From: CAYMWF01 sp964394085 [NCBI: uncultured Gemmatimonadota bacterium]
GTDB lineage: Bacteria; GCA-2686955; CAYMWF01
Length of the DNA: 64,000 bases
NCBI GenBank assembly: GCA_964394085.1
Contig: CAYMWF010000004.1
Location: 1-64,000, forward strand
Direction of reading: 5' to 3'
Numbering within the stretch: position 1 is the first letter of the stretch; each line of letters starts with the position of its first letter. Of the stretch, positions 45,363-53,125 are shown piece after piece. The notes below the pieces were generated by a model. The model had not been told where the DNA came from and searched no databases. It was given only the letters and a program-made list of their open reading frames with translations. The translations under genes were made by a program, and so were the position numbers.

Positions 45363-47320
45363 ACGTAACCGGGCGTTCCGGGGTTCTCTTTCCCTTCCTT
45401 TAAGAACATCTTCAATGTCACATCTTTTTTCGCTTCTCCACTCGAGAGTTCCCATTTTTCGAGAGTTTTTCTGAAAGCCGACAGCGTTCCGGGATAAGCC
45501 GCCGCCAGGTTGATGCTTTCATCCGGATCTCTCTCGAGGTTGAAAAGTTCGGCGTTCCCGTTTACGTAGAATATGCTTTTCAAAGGACCGTTATACACGG
45601 CATGGTTCCCGTACCATTGGGTCACAATCGTTTCCACGGGTTCGGGAGGACCGGCCGAAAGCTCCGGAAGAAGGCTTCTCCCTTCCAGATAATCCCCGGT
45701 CTGAACTCCCGCAGCTTCCATAATAGTCGGTGCGAGCGATACCAGTGATCTTCTCTTTTCATACACATCCGGCACGATCCTGCCGGGCCACCGGATGATC
45801 AGGGGAACCGCCACCACTTCCTCGTAGAGCGAGTTCGAGTGCAGTAAAAGATTATGCTCACCGAACTGTTCCCCGTGATCCCCGGTTATTATCACCAGGG
45901 CATTGCTCAGCCTCCCCGTATTTTCGAGAAAAGTGAAGAGTCTCTCCAGATGGTGATCGAGATAACTGATCTCCCCGTCGTAGGCTGCTCTTAGAAAATC
46001 CGTAACGTCGGAGGAAATTTTGACTTTCCCGCGACTCTTTTTATCGGTCTTCCATTTGAAAAGGAGGGTTCTCATCTCCTCCCTGGTCATTCTACTGGAA
46101 TCCGGGAACTCCGCGGGCAGGAATCGTTCGAGGAATTCCTTTGGAGGGTCGTAAGGGAAATGGGGATCGATGTAGTTGACGAAGAGGAAGAGAGGGATGT
46201 CTGCGGGTGCTTGACTCACTTCGGTGATGATATGATCCGTGGTGATGTCCGCCGTATTCTGAGCCTTGCTTCCTCCCGGCACCGGCAGGCCGATTACCGG
46301 AAAGCCCAGAGGAAACGCCCTCGATATCTTCCCCAGAAGACCCGTGCGTTTCCAGTATCCGCCCGGAGCGAACACCTGAACCATCTTGTAATCGTAAGAG
46401 TCGAAGCCCTGATCAAATCCGAAAAGACCATGGAGCGCTGAATTCGCGACCACGCCTGTGCAGTAGTACCCGGCCTCTCTCAGTATCTCCGGAAGTTTCG
46501 GATTGCTCCCTGCGAAGAACCTGTTGTTTTTGTATACGCCGTGAGTGACGGGAAACATGCCGGTCAGCATCGTGGCATGGGTAGGGGGAGAATGACACGA
46601 GGTGGAAACCGCGTTTTTGAGCAGAGCTGCTCCGGATGCGAATTCATCGATGAACGGAGAGGTGTTTTTTTCGTATCCGTAACACGAGAGGTGATCTTTC
46701 CTGAGGGTGTCCAGCACGAACAGGAATATGTCGGGTCTGGATTCCCTGTCTGCGATTGGCGCCCGGCTCGAAAACCCGTCAAACAGGGAACCTGCTCCCG
46801 AGACCGCTCCGGCAGCAAGAAAAACAGCTGCAAGGATGACCAGATCGGCGGCCCACAATTTCAGGGGGTGTCGGGAGGATATAGACCATCGACCGCCGGA
46901 TTTCCCGTTGAAAAAGCGTGCGGCAGCGAAACCCGTCCCGAAGACGGCAAGCAGCAGAACCACGGATAAGATCAATCCCTTCACTGACAAAAAATCCATC
47001 CCGTCGGGCAGGAACGAGAGGAAGGTGAAGGTGAGCAGGCAACCGAAAACACCGGCCGAGAAGACTGCTGTCGATACGAAAGAGTCCGAGTGATCAGAAC
47101 GGCGGATCGCAACAAGGAAAAGTCCCAGGAATATCCCGAGCAGAAAACCGAACGACAGGCCCAGGAGTATCTGCAGCAGAACCCCTGTGACAAAAAGCTT
47201 CAGGTACCAGATATCGAGAACCAGCAGAAGCTGCCATAAAACATACGGGATGCCGGCAAGCAGTCCGAACAGAACACCGGCTGCAGACGAAAATGAAACT
47301 GTTCTGAGAAACGACTTCAT
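45356..47320 (-). CDS. membrane sulfatase/phosphoethanolamine-transferase-like protein
   Basis: Protein of 654 residues. Four or five hydrophobic segments (about 1-185) anchor an alkaline-phosphatase/sulfatase-superfamily domain (~195-640). Metal-site motifs are LFVLDTLRKDHLSCYGY and ITGDHGEQFGEH. At the nucleophile place the sequence is SPPTHATMLTG, where classical sulfatases have CxPSRxxLLTG. Cys is thus replaced by Ser and Arg by His, so formylglycine chemistry is unlikely. The gene may encode a transferase or hydrolase of lipids or glycans. GGGGAG precedes the ATG. It converges on the glycan operon. Confidence 0.82.
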   Translation of the reverse strand: MKSFLRTVSFSSAAGVLFGLLAGIPYVLWQLLLVLDIWYLKLFVTGVLLQILLGLSFGFLLGIFLGLFLVAIRRSDHSDSFVSTAVFSAGVFGCLLTFTFLSFLPDGMDFLSVKGLILSVVLLLAVFGTGFAAARFFNGKSGGRWSISSRHPLKLWAADLVILAAVFLAAGAVSGAGSLFDGFSSRAPIADRESRPDIFLFVLDTLRKDHLSCYGYEKNTSPFIDEFASGAALLKNAVSTSCHSPPTHATMLTGMFPVTHGVYKNNRFFAGSNPKLPEILREAGYYCTGVVANSALHGLFGFDQGFDSYDYKMVQVFAPGGYWKRTGLLGKISRAFPLGFPVIGLPVPGGSKAQNTADITTDHIITEVSQAPADIPLFLFVNYIDPHFPYDPPKEFLERFLPAEFPDSSRMTREEMRTLLFKWKTDKKSRGKVKISSDVTDFLRAAYDGEISYLDHHLERLFTFLENTGRLSNALVIITGDHGEQFGEHNLLLHSNSLYEEVVAVPLIIRWPGRIVPDVYEKRRSLVSLAPTIMEAAGVQTGDYLEGRSLLPELSAGPPEPVETIVTQWYGNHAVYNGPLKSIFYVNGNAELFNLERDPDESINLAAAYPGTLSAFRKTLEKWELSSGEAKKDVTLKMFLKEGKENPGTPGYVQ

Positions 47321-47376
47321 CTATTCAGCTCCCCGAAAATCTCAGTGCGACGAGGCCGCAATTATCGATCGGTGAG

Positions 47377-47405
47377 ACGTTAAACCGCGGTATCCTTCAA
47401 GTCAA
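47377..47405 (-). promoter_or_regulatory. promoter for the sulfatase-like gene
   Basis: On the minus strand TTGACT (47405-47400), a 17-bp spacer and TAACGT (47382-47377). It lies about 57 nt before the ATG at 47320. Confidence 0.5.
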
Positions 47406-47493
47406 GGACTGGTGCGTCCCGGATACCGGACCGATCAGGATGACACGTTGAAGCGGATGGAAATAAAACACCGGTTCAAGTTGGCATGCACTC

Positions 47494-47522
47494 TTGCGTT
47501 GTGCGGTCTGTGGTGTTATCTT
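47494..47522 (+). promoter_or_regulatory. weak promoter candidate for the MCE operon
   Basis: TTGCGT (47494-47499), a 17-bp spacer and TATCTT (47517-47522). Each box is a partial match and the leader would be only about 10-25 nt. Confidence 0.28.
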
Positions 47523-47539
47523 TGCCCGCATGATCCGGA

Positions 47540-48514
47540 GTGGTAGCAGTGGTGACTAAATCTCAGAAGATCCGGCTTGGTATTTTTCTTTTTCTTTCAG
47601 CGGCGGTTTTTCTGTCCCTGGCAACCTTCCTGGCCGGGAAAAAGCTGCTCGAGCAGAAAGATATCTATTACATCGCGTACAAGGATGTATCGGTAAGCGG
47701 CATCGATGTCGGCACCCAGGTCAAGTACCATGGAATCCGGATCGGCAGCATCACCGGAGTATCGATCGATCCGGTGGATGTTACCCGAGTCATCATTGAG
47801 GTGGCCATGGATTCCGGAACTCCCATAAAGGAAGATGTCCGCGCCGTGATATCCTCCATAGGGATTACCGGAATAAAACGGGTGGAGCTTGTGGGGGGCA
47901 CGAACGAGGCGGCGAACCTGGTGCCGGGTTCTTTCATAATTCCCGGAGAGTCGCCTCTCGACGCCATAACGGGAAAAGCGGAGATCATCGCCGAGAAGGC
48001 CGAGCTGCTTCTGACGAACATGGTTTCGCTCACTTCGGAGATGAACAGGGAGCACGTCGAGGTCATTCTCGGCAACATGGCGGCGCTCACCGCGGATATC
48101 GGAGAATTTATCTCTGATAACAGGGGGCAGGTGACGTCGATTATCGAGACAGGCGGGAGGGTCGCCGAGAATGTGGACGATCTCGTGGTTGAAACCCGTG
48201 AAACCATGGAGCGGCTCGATGCCGTTATGGCCGGGCTGTCGGGAGCTCTCGCGGCGGTGGATACGCTCGGGGCCGATCTGAGGGACGCCGGAGTGCAGGA
48301 AGCCGTGGCGCGGCTGCGGGATGCGGCGGACCAGGCCACCCGTACCCTGACGCATCTCGATCTTACCATACTGAAAGGCCGGACGGATCTCCTCGCTTCC
48401 CTTGAATCGCTGCGCGAGAGCATGGATTATTTCAACGAATTCACGAGAATGATAAGCGAGAATCCGTCCCTCATGTTCAGAGGCGGCACTCCTACCGGAG
48501 GGATGAACGAATAG
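47540..48514 (+). CDS. mlaD: MlaD-like MCE-domain lipid-transport protein
   Basis: Protein of 324 residues. One N-terminal membrane segment (about 12-32) is followed by a single MCE domain (~38-118: VSGIDVGTQVKYHGIRIGSITGVSIDP), then a long helical C-terminal part (~145-300). This architecture is that of MlaD, the hexameric periplasmic ring that passes phospholipids between membranes. The start is one of several in-frame GTG codons at 47540, 47549 or 47552, after CCGGAG. The helical tail is longer than in E. coli MlaD and could form a channel-like bundle as in PqiB/LetB relatives. It heads an operon with permease and ATPase. Confidence 0.88.
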   Translation: MVAVVTKSQKIRLGIFLFLSAAVFLSLATFLAGKKLLEQKDIYYIAYKDVSVSGIDVGTQVKYHGIRIGSITGVSIDPVDVTRVIIEVAMDSGTPIKEDVRAVISSIGITGIKRVELVGGTNEAANLVPGSFIIPGESPLDAITGKAEIIAEKAELLLTNMVSLTSEMNREHVEVILGNMAALTADIGEFISDNRGQVTSIIETGGRVAENVDDLVVETRETMERLDAVMAGLSGALAAVDTLGADLRDAGVQEAVARLRDAADQATRTLTHLDLTILKGRTDLLASLESLRESMDYFNEFTRMISENPSLMFRGGTPTGGMNE

Positions 48515-48547
48515 CGGCTTCCGAAAGCCGTTGGAGGCAGGTAAGCG

Positions 48548-49366
48548 ATGATACCGGTCCGACGATTCATCAATCGTTACGCCGACCCCGGCCGCCGCCG
48601 TGGACGGCTTTTTTTTCAACAGATATTCCGTCGCCGTTCGATTGTTTTGACGGCGGTTCTTCTTTTTACTATTTTCGGAGCATCGTGCGTCCGTGAGGTT
48701 CCCCGCACCAGGTATTATATCCTCGAATACAAACCGATTCTCAAGAACCCGGACCTTGCCGTCGAAGAGCCGTTCCCCTGCAGGATGCTGATAAGCGATT
48801 TCGAGATTCCGCGGTCGTACGATTCGGTCCGCATCGTGTCCCGCGAGTCGAGCCATCAGATCAACTACTTCCGGTACAGCCTGTGGGCCGTGAGACCCCA
48901 GGTGGTGATCGCCGACCTGATAGCCGCCCACCTGAACGCCTATCATACTTTCGACAGGAGCCAGAGAGAGTTCCTCGATGAGCGCCCTGACTACGAGATA
49001 ACGGGATACATCCACAAGATCGAACGATACGAAAGCGGGATCTACAGGGCCGCGCATCTTCAGGCGGATTTCTACCTCTACAACTACGGAACGAACGAGG
49101 TGGTCTGCAAACATGAATTCGACAGGGATGTTGAGCTTACAACGGCCGAATTCAATTTTTTCGCGAAAAAGATAAGCGACATCATCAGGGAAGAAACGGA
49201 TCTGTTCATAAGCATGCTGATCCGGCAGTTCAGCGAGATTTATCCTCCCGAGGAAGACACCGAGCCGGCAATCGAGGATTTATATCCCGTGGAAACGACC
49301 GGCGACGCTGAAGAACCCGGGTTTTCGGGTGCGGCTGCGAACGAAGGCGGGGGGGAAGGTGGGTAA
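48548..49366 (+). CDS. PqiC-like ABC-transport auxiliary lipoprotein
   Basis: Protein of 272 residues of the ABC_trans_aux/PqiC type. An unusually long basic N-terminus (about 30 residues) precedes a hydrophobic stretch and the lipobox FGASC. After that come RYYILEYKP, LISDFEIPRSYDSVRIVSRESSHQINYFRYSLWAVRP (given in part), typical of the family. In known systems PqiC sits on the outer membrane and docks MCE proteins. Here it would be the outer-membrane end of the MlaD bridge. The C-terminal ~40 residues are acidic. A GGAGG precedes the start. Confidence 0.83.
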   Translation: MIPVRRFINRYADPGRRRGRLFFQQIFRRRSIVLTAVLLFTIFGASCVREVPRTRYYILEYKPILKNPDLAVEEPFPCRMLISDFEIPRSYDSVRIVSRESSHQINYFRYSLWAVRPQVVIADLIAAHLNAYHTFDRSQREFLDERPDYEITGYIHKIERYESGIYRAAHLQADFYLYNYGTNEVVCKHEFDRDVELTTAEFNFFAKKISDIIREETDLFISMLIRQFSEIYPPEEDTEPAIEDLYPVETTGDAEEPGFSGAAANEGGGEGG

Positions 49367-50960
49367 GCCGAAATTCCGATACTCCCCATCGCTCCCGGTG
49401 CGGTTGTTTCTGCCTGCCCTGGTTTTTCTGCTTACCGCCGGAGCCGGAGTTTCATTTTCGGATACCGGCAGTGAATACAGGAGGGTCCTTGAAAAGGGAT
49501 GGTTGTCGCCTCCTCCTTCCATTCAGCTCGATCGCGAGGGCATCGACGATCGTAAAGGCCTGGGGCGCCTTTTCCTGCCTACCATGAGCAGCCTGGAGGC
49601 GGAACCGTTCTACGTCGTGTTCAGGGGTGACGATAAGGTCGGGGAGATGCCGATGGGCTCGAGCATTTTTCTCAGACCAGGGAAATACACTGTTAAATAC
49701 GGTTCGGGCACCCTGGATCAGATGATGAGCCGGGAAGTGGAAATCCTGGAGGAAGACACCCTCGTGCTCGAACCCGACTGGTGTGCTCTCACGGTCCATC
49801 TCATGGACGAATCGAGAAACGATCTCACTCTCAATTATGAAGTGTTCAGGATGCCCGAGGGGGAGTCTTTCGGGGTGGGCTCGGGTTTCAGCGAAGAGTT
49901 CGGCGAGCAGATCAGGACGATGATTCTGCCGCCCGGTCTCTACAAGATCGTGCGGCTGGGCGAGAGTTACAGCACCTATACCGATTTCGCATCGGTCAGG
50001 CTTATACCCGGGCATCACACCAGGTTCACGATCGTCATCGATTCCGAAAGCGAACATTTCATCGGGTCGGGCATACTGGGCCGCGAGCTCCGGGCTCTCA
50101 GCATCCGCTCCTGGCGGGTGTTCGGCGCGTTCAGCGGAAGCTTCATCCTGAGCAGAGACGAGGAAGCGGGGATGGATGAACCCACCGACCACATGACTTT
50201 CACGACCCAGTTCGACACCAGGATCAAGTATGACCGGCGCCCCCATTATTTCCTTTCCAACTCTATGCTCGAACTCGCCTGGAACAAACAGGAGGGGCTC
50301 GATTTCAGGGCTTACCTGGATCGACTCGAACTGAAGAACACCTATATTTATTATTTCCTGCCGAGACTCGGGATTTACGGAAGCCTGCGAATAAATACCA
50401 AGCTGCTGCCTGCGTATCACAGGGATATCCCGGATACCGTTTCGGTCGTGAAGAGGGAGAACGGAACTGAACTGGGCAGGTGGACGGGGATTGACGATCT
50501 CGTCATCTCTCCCATGTTTTCTCCGATAACGCTCAAGGAGGGGCTCGGAGTCAGCCTGGCCCTGCTCAAATCGAGCCGGTTCAACCTCAACCTCCGTTCC
50601 GGGCTCGGTCTTCAGCAGACCTTCAACCGGGACGTATTCGTCTACTCCCCCGAGTCCGGCTCCGATTCGTTGTTTGTTTTCGACGGGCTGGAGTCTGCTT
50701 ACGTTTACGGCACCCAGGCGACGATGGTGGGGTACTTCAGACTGTTCCGCCGGGTTGTGTTCACCACCGATCTCGATTTTATTTTTCCGTTCAAGAAAGA
50801 GGACCCGGTAATGAAATACTGGGAAAACGTTATCAATTTCAGGCTGTCCAAGAACCTTTATCTCGATTACCGGATCCGGATGAGCAACGAGGAGACGGGC
50901 GGAGAGAAGATACTCACCGATCAGAACATCCTCGTGCGCCTTTCCTGGATCATCTATTGA
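49359..50960 (+). CDS. predicted outer-membrane barrel protein in the MCE operon
   Basis: Protein of 533 residues of no family I can name. The start is taken as GTG 49359, overlapping the lipoprotein stop and preceded by a purine-rich stretch; an in-frame GTG at 49329 is possible. A signal peptide (PALVFLLTAGAGVSFS) is followed by a beta-rich N-terminal half (~50-235, with PPGLYKIVRLGES and RPGKYTVKYG, PEGA-like). The second half has alternating strands as in an outer-membrane barrel (SNSMLELAWNKQEGLDFRAYL, VGYFRLFRRVVFTTDLDFIF, NLYLDYRIRMS) and ends LSWIIY with a terminal aromatic. Its position between lipoprotein and permease suggests a part in the same lipid path. Confidence 0.68.
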   Translation: MGKPKFRYSPSLPVRLFLPALVFLLTAGAGVSFSDTGSEYRRVLEKGWLSPPPSIQLDREGIDDRKGLGRLFLPTMSSLEAEPFYVVFRGDDKVGEMPMGSSIFLRPGKYTVKYGSGTLDQMMSREVEILEEDTLVLEPDWCALTVHLMDESRNDLTLNYEVFRMPEGESFGVGSGFSEEFGEQIRTMILPPGLYKIVRLGESYSTYTDFASVRLIPGHHTRFTIVIDSESEHFIGSGILGRELRALSIRSWRVFGAFSGSFILSRDEEAGMDEPTDHMTFTTQFDTRIKYDRRPHYFLSNSMLELAWNKQEGLDFRAYLDRLELKNTYIYYFLPRLGIYGSLRINTKLLPAYHRDIPDTVSVVKRENGTELGRWTGIDDLVISPMFSPITLKEGLGVSLALLKSSRFNLNLRSGLGLQQTFNRDVFVYSPESGSDSLFVFDGLESAYVYGTQATMVGYFRLFRRVVFTTDLDFIFPFKKEDPVMKYWENVINFRLSKNLYLDYRIRMSNEETGGEKILTDQNILVRLSWIIY

Positions 50961-50973
50961 GTTTTAACCTGCC

Positions 50974-52053
50974 ATGCTCGAAATTAACCGCGACGGCAAC
51001 ATAATCTCGCTCTCCGGAGAACTCGACCGGACGGGGGCGCACCGGTTGCTCGAGGAGGTGTCCGGCAGACGGGGGGCGCGCAGGATCGGCGCCGATACCG
51101 TGTTCGAAATGTCGGGCGTCACGCGCCTCGACAGCGCGGGCGCCGCCGTGCTCGATGAGCTTGCCGGCGCGCGGCGGGTCTCGGTGAAGGGTTTTTCTCC
51201 CGAAATGGAGAAGGCTTACCGGCGTTTCGGAACAGGTGAGACCGCATCACCCCCTGAACCGGCGCAGACCGGTTTTTTCGAGCGCCTGGGTGACGGTGCA
51301 TACGAGTCAGTCCGGAGTTTGACCGGATTCATGGTACTCCTCTCCGATGCTCTTTTCTGGGCCGTGGCCGGTCTTTTCTCCAGGAAAGGGCACCGGAAAG
51401 GCGCTTTTGTCCAGCAGAGCGTCACTATCGGGGTTGAGGCTCTTCCGGTGGTGAGCCTTACCACCTTTCTCGTCGGTCTGATCATGGCCGTGCTCTCCGC
51501 TGGGCAGCTCCGGCAGTTCGGCGCGAACGTTTTCGTGGCTGACCTCGTGGCCGTCGCCATGGCGCGGGAAATGGGACCGATCATGACCGCGATCATCATG
51601 GCGGGGCGAAGCGGTTCGGCGATCGCATCAGAGATAGCCACCATGAAGGTCACCGAGGAGCTGGACGCCCTCAGGACCATGGGTATCAGCCCGGTGAGAT
51701 TCGTTGTCGTTCCCAAGGTCTGGGCCATTTCGGTGATGCTTCCTCTCCTCACGCTTCTTTCTGTGGTTGTGGGGATCTCCGGCGGCATGATCGTCGGTTT
51801 CCTTTCTCTCGACATCACCCCGTCCGTGTTTCTGAGAGAAGCTTCCGCAGCGATATCCCTCGGCGACATAATCACAGGGATGGGGAAGAGCGTCGTGTTC
51901 GCCTGGCTCGTGGTGGTGACCGCGTCATTTTTCGGGATGCAGGCCCGCGGAGGTCCGGAGGGTGTCGGCAAGGTAACGACCTCCTCGGTGGTGACCTCCA
52001 TCTTTCTCGTCATCATCGCCGATGCAGTGATGGCTCTGATTATCTATTTATAA
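50974..52053 (+). CDS. mlaE: MlaE-like permease with N-terminal STAS domain
   Basis: Protein of 359 residues. Residues ~1-80 are a STAS domain (LDSAGAAVLDELAG), the role taken by separate MlaB in E. coli. Residues ~95-355 are the MlaE permease with 5-6 membrane segments and the family motifs AREMGPIMTAIIMAGRSGSA and EELDALRTMGISPVRFVVVP. STAS-MlaE fusions are known. The gene begins 13 nt after the barrel gene. Confidence 0.93.
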   Translation: MLEINRDGNIISLSGELDRTGAHRLLEEVSGRRGARRIGADTVFEMSGVTRLDSAGAAVLDELAGARRVSVKGFSPEMEKAYRRFGTGETASPPEPAQTGFFERLGDGAYESVRSLTGFMVLLSDALFWAVAGLFSRKGHRKGAFVQQSVTIGVEALPVVSLTTFLVGLIMAVLSAGQLRQFGANVFVADLVAVAMAREMGPIMTAIIMAGRSGSAIASEIATMKVTEELDALRTMGISPVRFVVVPKVWAISVMLPLLTLLSVVVGISGGMIVGFLSLDITPSVFLREASAAISLGDIITGMGKSVVFAWLVVVTASFFGMQARGGPEGVGKVTTSSVVTSIFLVIIADAVMALIIYL

Positions 52054-52063
52054 GGAGCGCAGT

Positions 52064-52828
52064 TTGCCGGATCCGGCTGAACAGACCAATGTCATAGAGG
52101 TGAACGGCCTCCGGGCCGAATACGGCGACAAGGTGATCCTCGAAGATGTTTCGATGGATGTGCGGCAGGGTGAGATCATGGTCGTGGTCGGAGGCAGCGG
52201 CTGTGGAAAAAGCACCCTGTTGAAACAGATAGTGGGGCTGCTCGAGCCCGCTGCGGGGACGATTCGCGTTCTCGGGAAAGATCTGGCCGGTCTCGGTGAG
52301 CGGGAGCTTGACGTCCTTCACGAGAGCATGGGCATGCTTTTCCAGAACGGAGCCCTCCTCGGCTCCGCAACCGTCGAGGAGAACGTGGCCATCCCGCTTC
52401 TTCTGAACACCTCCCTGCCTGAAAGCGTGGTGAAAAAGATCGTGCTGAAGAAGCTGGACATGGTCGGCCTCGCCGCGGCTCTCCACAAATTGCCGACAGA
52501 GCTTTCGGGGGGCATGCAGAAACGTGCCGCACTGGCAAGGGCTCTCGCCCTCGATCCGCTCATCCTTCTCGCCGATGAACCTTCCGCCGGCCTTGATCCG
52601 GTAACACTGAAATCTCTCGACAAACTCCTCCTCGATTTGAGGGAAATGCTCGGCATGAGCCTCGTCGTGGTGACCCACGAAGTGTCGAGCATCCTCCGCA
52701 TCGCCGACAGAATCACTTTCCTCGCCGACGGCCGCGTCATCTTCGCGGGCACGAAGGAAGAAATAGCCGGCACGACCGAGCGGCGGGTCGCCGACTTCTT
52801 CGCCAGCGCCACCGGCGTTCACGCCTGA
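52064..52828 (+). CDS. mlaF: MlaF-like ABC ATPase of the MCE transporter
   Basis: Protein of 254 residues. Walker A is GGSGCGKST, the signature LSGGMQKRAALARAL and Walker B LILLADEPSAGLDP. The LSGGMQKR form is typical of MlaF. The start is TTG 52064 behind AAGGAGCG, 10 nt after mlaE. With MlaE and MlaD it would form the inner-membrane lipid pump. No terminator with a T-tract follows, only a hairpin-rich gap. Confidence 0.93.
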   Translation: MPDPAEQTNVIEVNGLRAEYGDKVILEDVSMDVRQGEIMVVVGGSGCGKSTLLKQIVGLLEPAAGTIRVLGKDLAGLGERELDVLHESMGMLFQNGALLGSATVEENVAIPLLLNTSLPESVVKKIVLKKLDMVGLAAALHKLPTELSGGMQKRAALARALALDPLILLADEPSAGLDPVTLKSLDKLLLDLREMLGMSLVVVTHEVSSILRIADRITFLADGRVIFAGTKEEIAGTTERRVADFFASATGVHA

Positions 52829-52856
52829 TTATACCGAGTTCGCGGAACCGCTGGAC

Positions 52857-52993
52857 ACCGGCATCGGTACGCCGGACCTCCGCCAGGTCCATCAAGCTAT
52901 TTGCGATGCGGGGACTTGACCCCGTAGATGCCGTCACGAATCAGCTGACGAGAGAGCGTCCTCCGCAGGGCGGGAAGACGCTCCCTCGTCAGC
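52857..52993. other. cluster of four hairpins in the gap after mlaF
   Basis: Four inverted repeats follow each other: ACCG-GCAT-CGGT (52857-52868), GGACCT-CCGCC-AGGTCC (52874-52890), CGGGG-ACTTGA-CCCCG (52909-52924), and a long one with 17-nt arms at 52944-52960 and 52977-52993 (GCTGACGAG-A-GAGCGTC, one mismatch). None has a T-tract. It could be a terminator/processing region, a structured RNA, or the remnant of a repeat element. The rest of 52829-53125 holds a promoter but no gene. Confidence 0.5.
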
Positions 52994-53075
52994 TTTGCGG
53001 CGACGGAGGCAGGGGAAAGAGTTGGATAGAAAATAGAGAAACCCCCGCATCGTAAATAGCTCGCTTATAATATTG

Positions 53076-53104
53076 TTGTCGCGAGAAGCATCGAATGCTA
53101 TATT
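53076..53104 (+). promoter_or_regulatory. promoter with extended -10 for the Cys-rich secreted protein
   Basis: TTGTCG (53076-53081), a 17-bp spacer and TATATT (53099-53104) preceded by TGC, an extended -10. The start would fall near 53111, leaving only ~15 nt before the in-frame GTG at 53126 but ~67 nt before the ATG at 53178. Confidence 0.48.
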
Positions 53105-53125
53105 CATTGTAATCGTTAATTTTCT

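Noticed and set aside
47482-47498. sigma-54-like TGGC...TTGC before mlaD
   Set aside because: The spacing between the GG and GC elements is one base too long for a functional -24/-12 promoter.
47597-49114. 505-residue minus-strand open frame over mlaD and the lipoprotein gene
   Set aside because: Both genes beneath it have clear family motifs on the plus strand; the antisense product looks like none.
52737-52937. possible transposase remnant after mlaF
   Set aside because: The short minus-strand frame has no transposase motif, and no terminal repeats or target duplication are seen.
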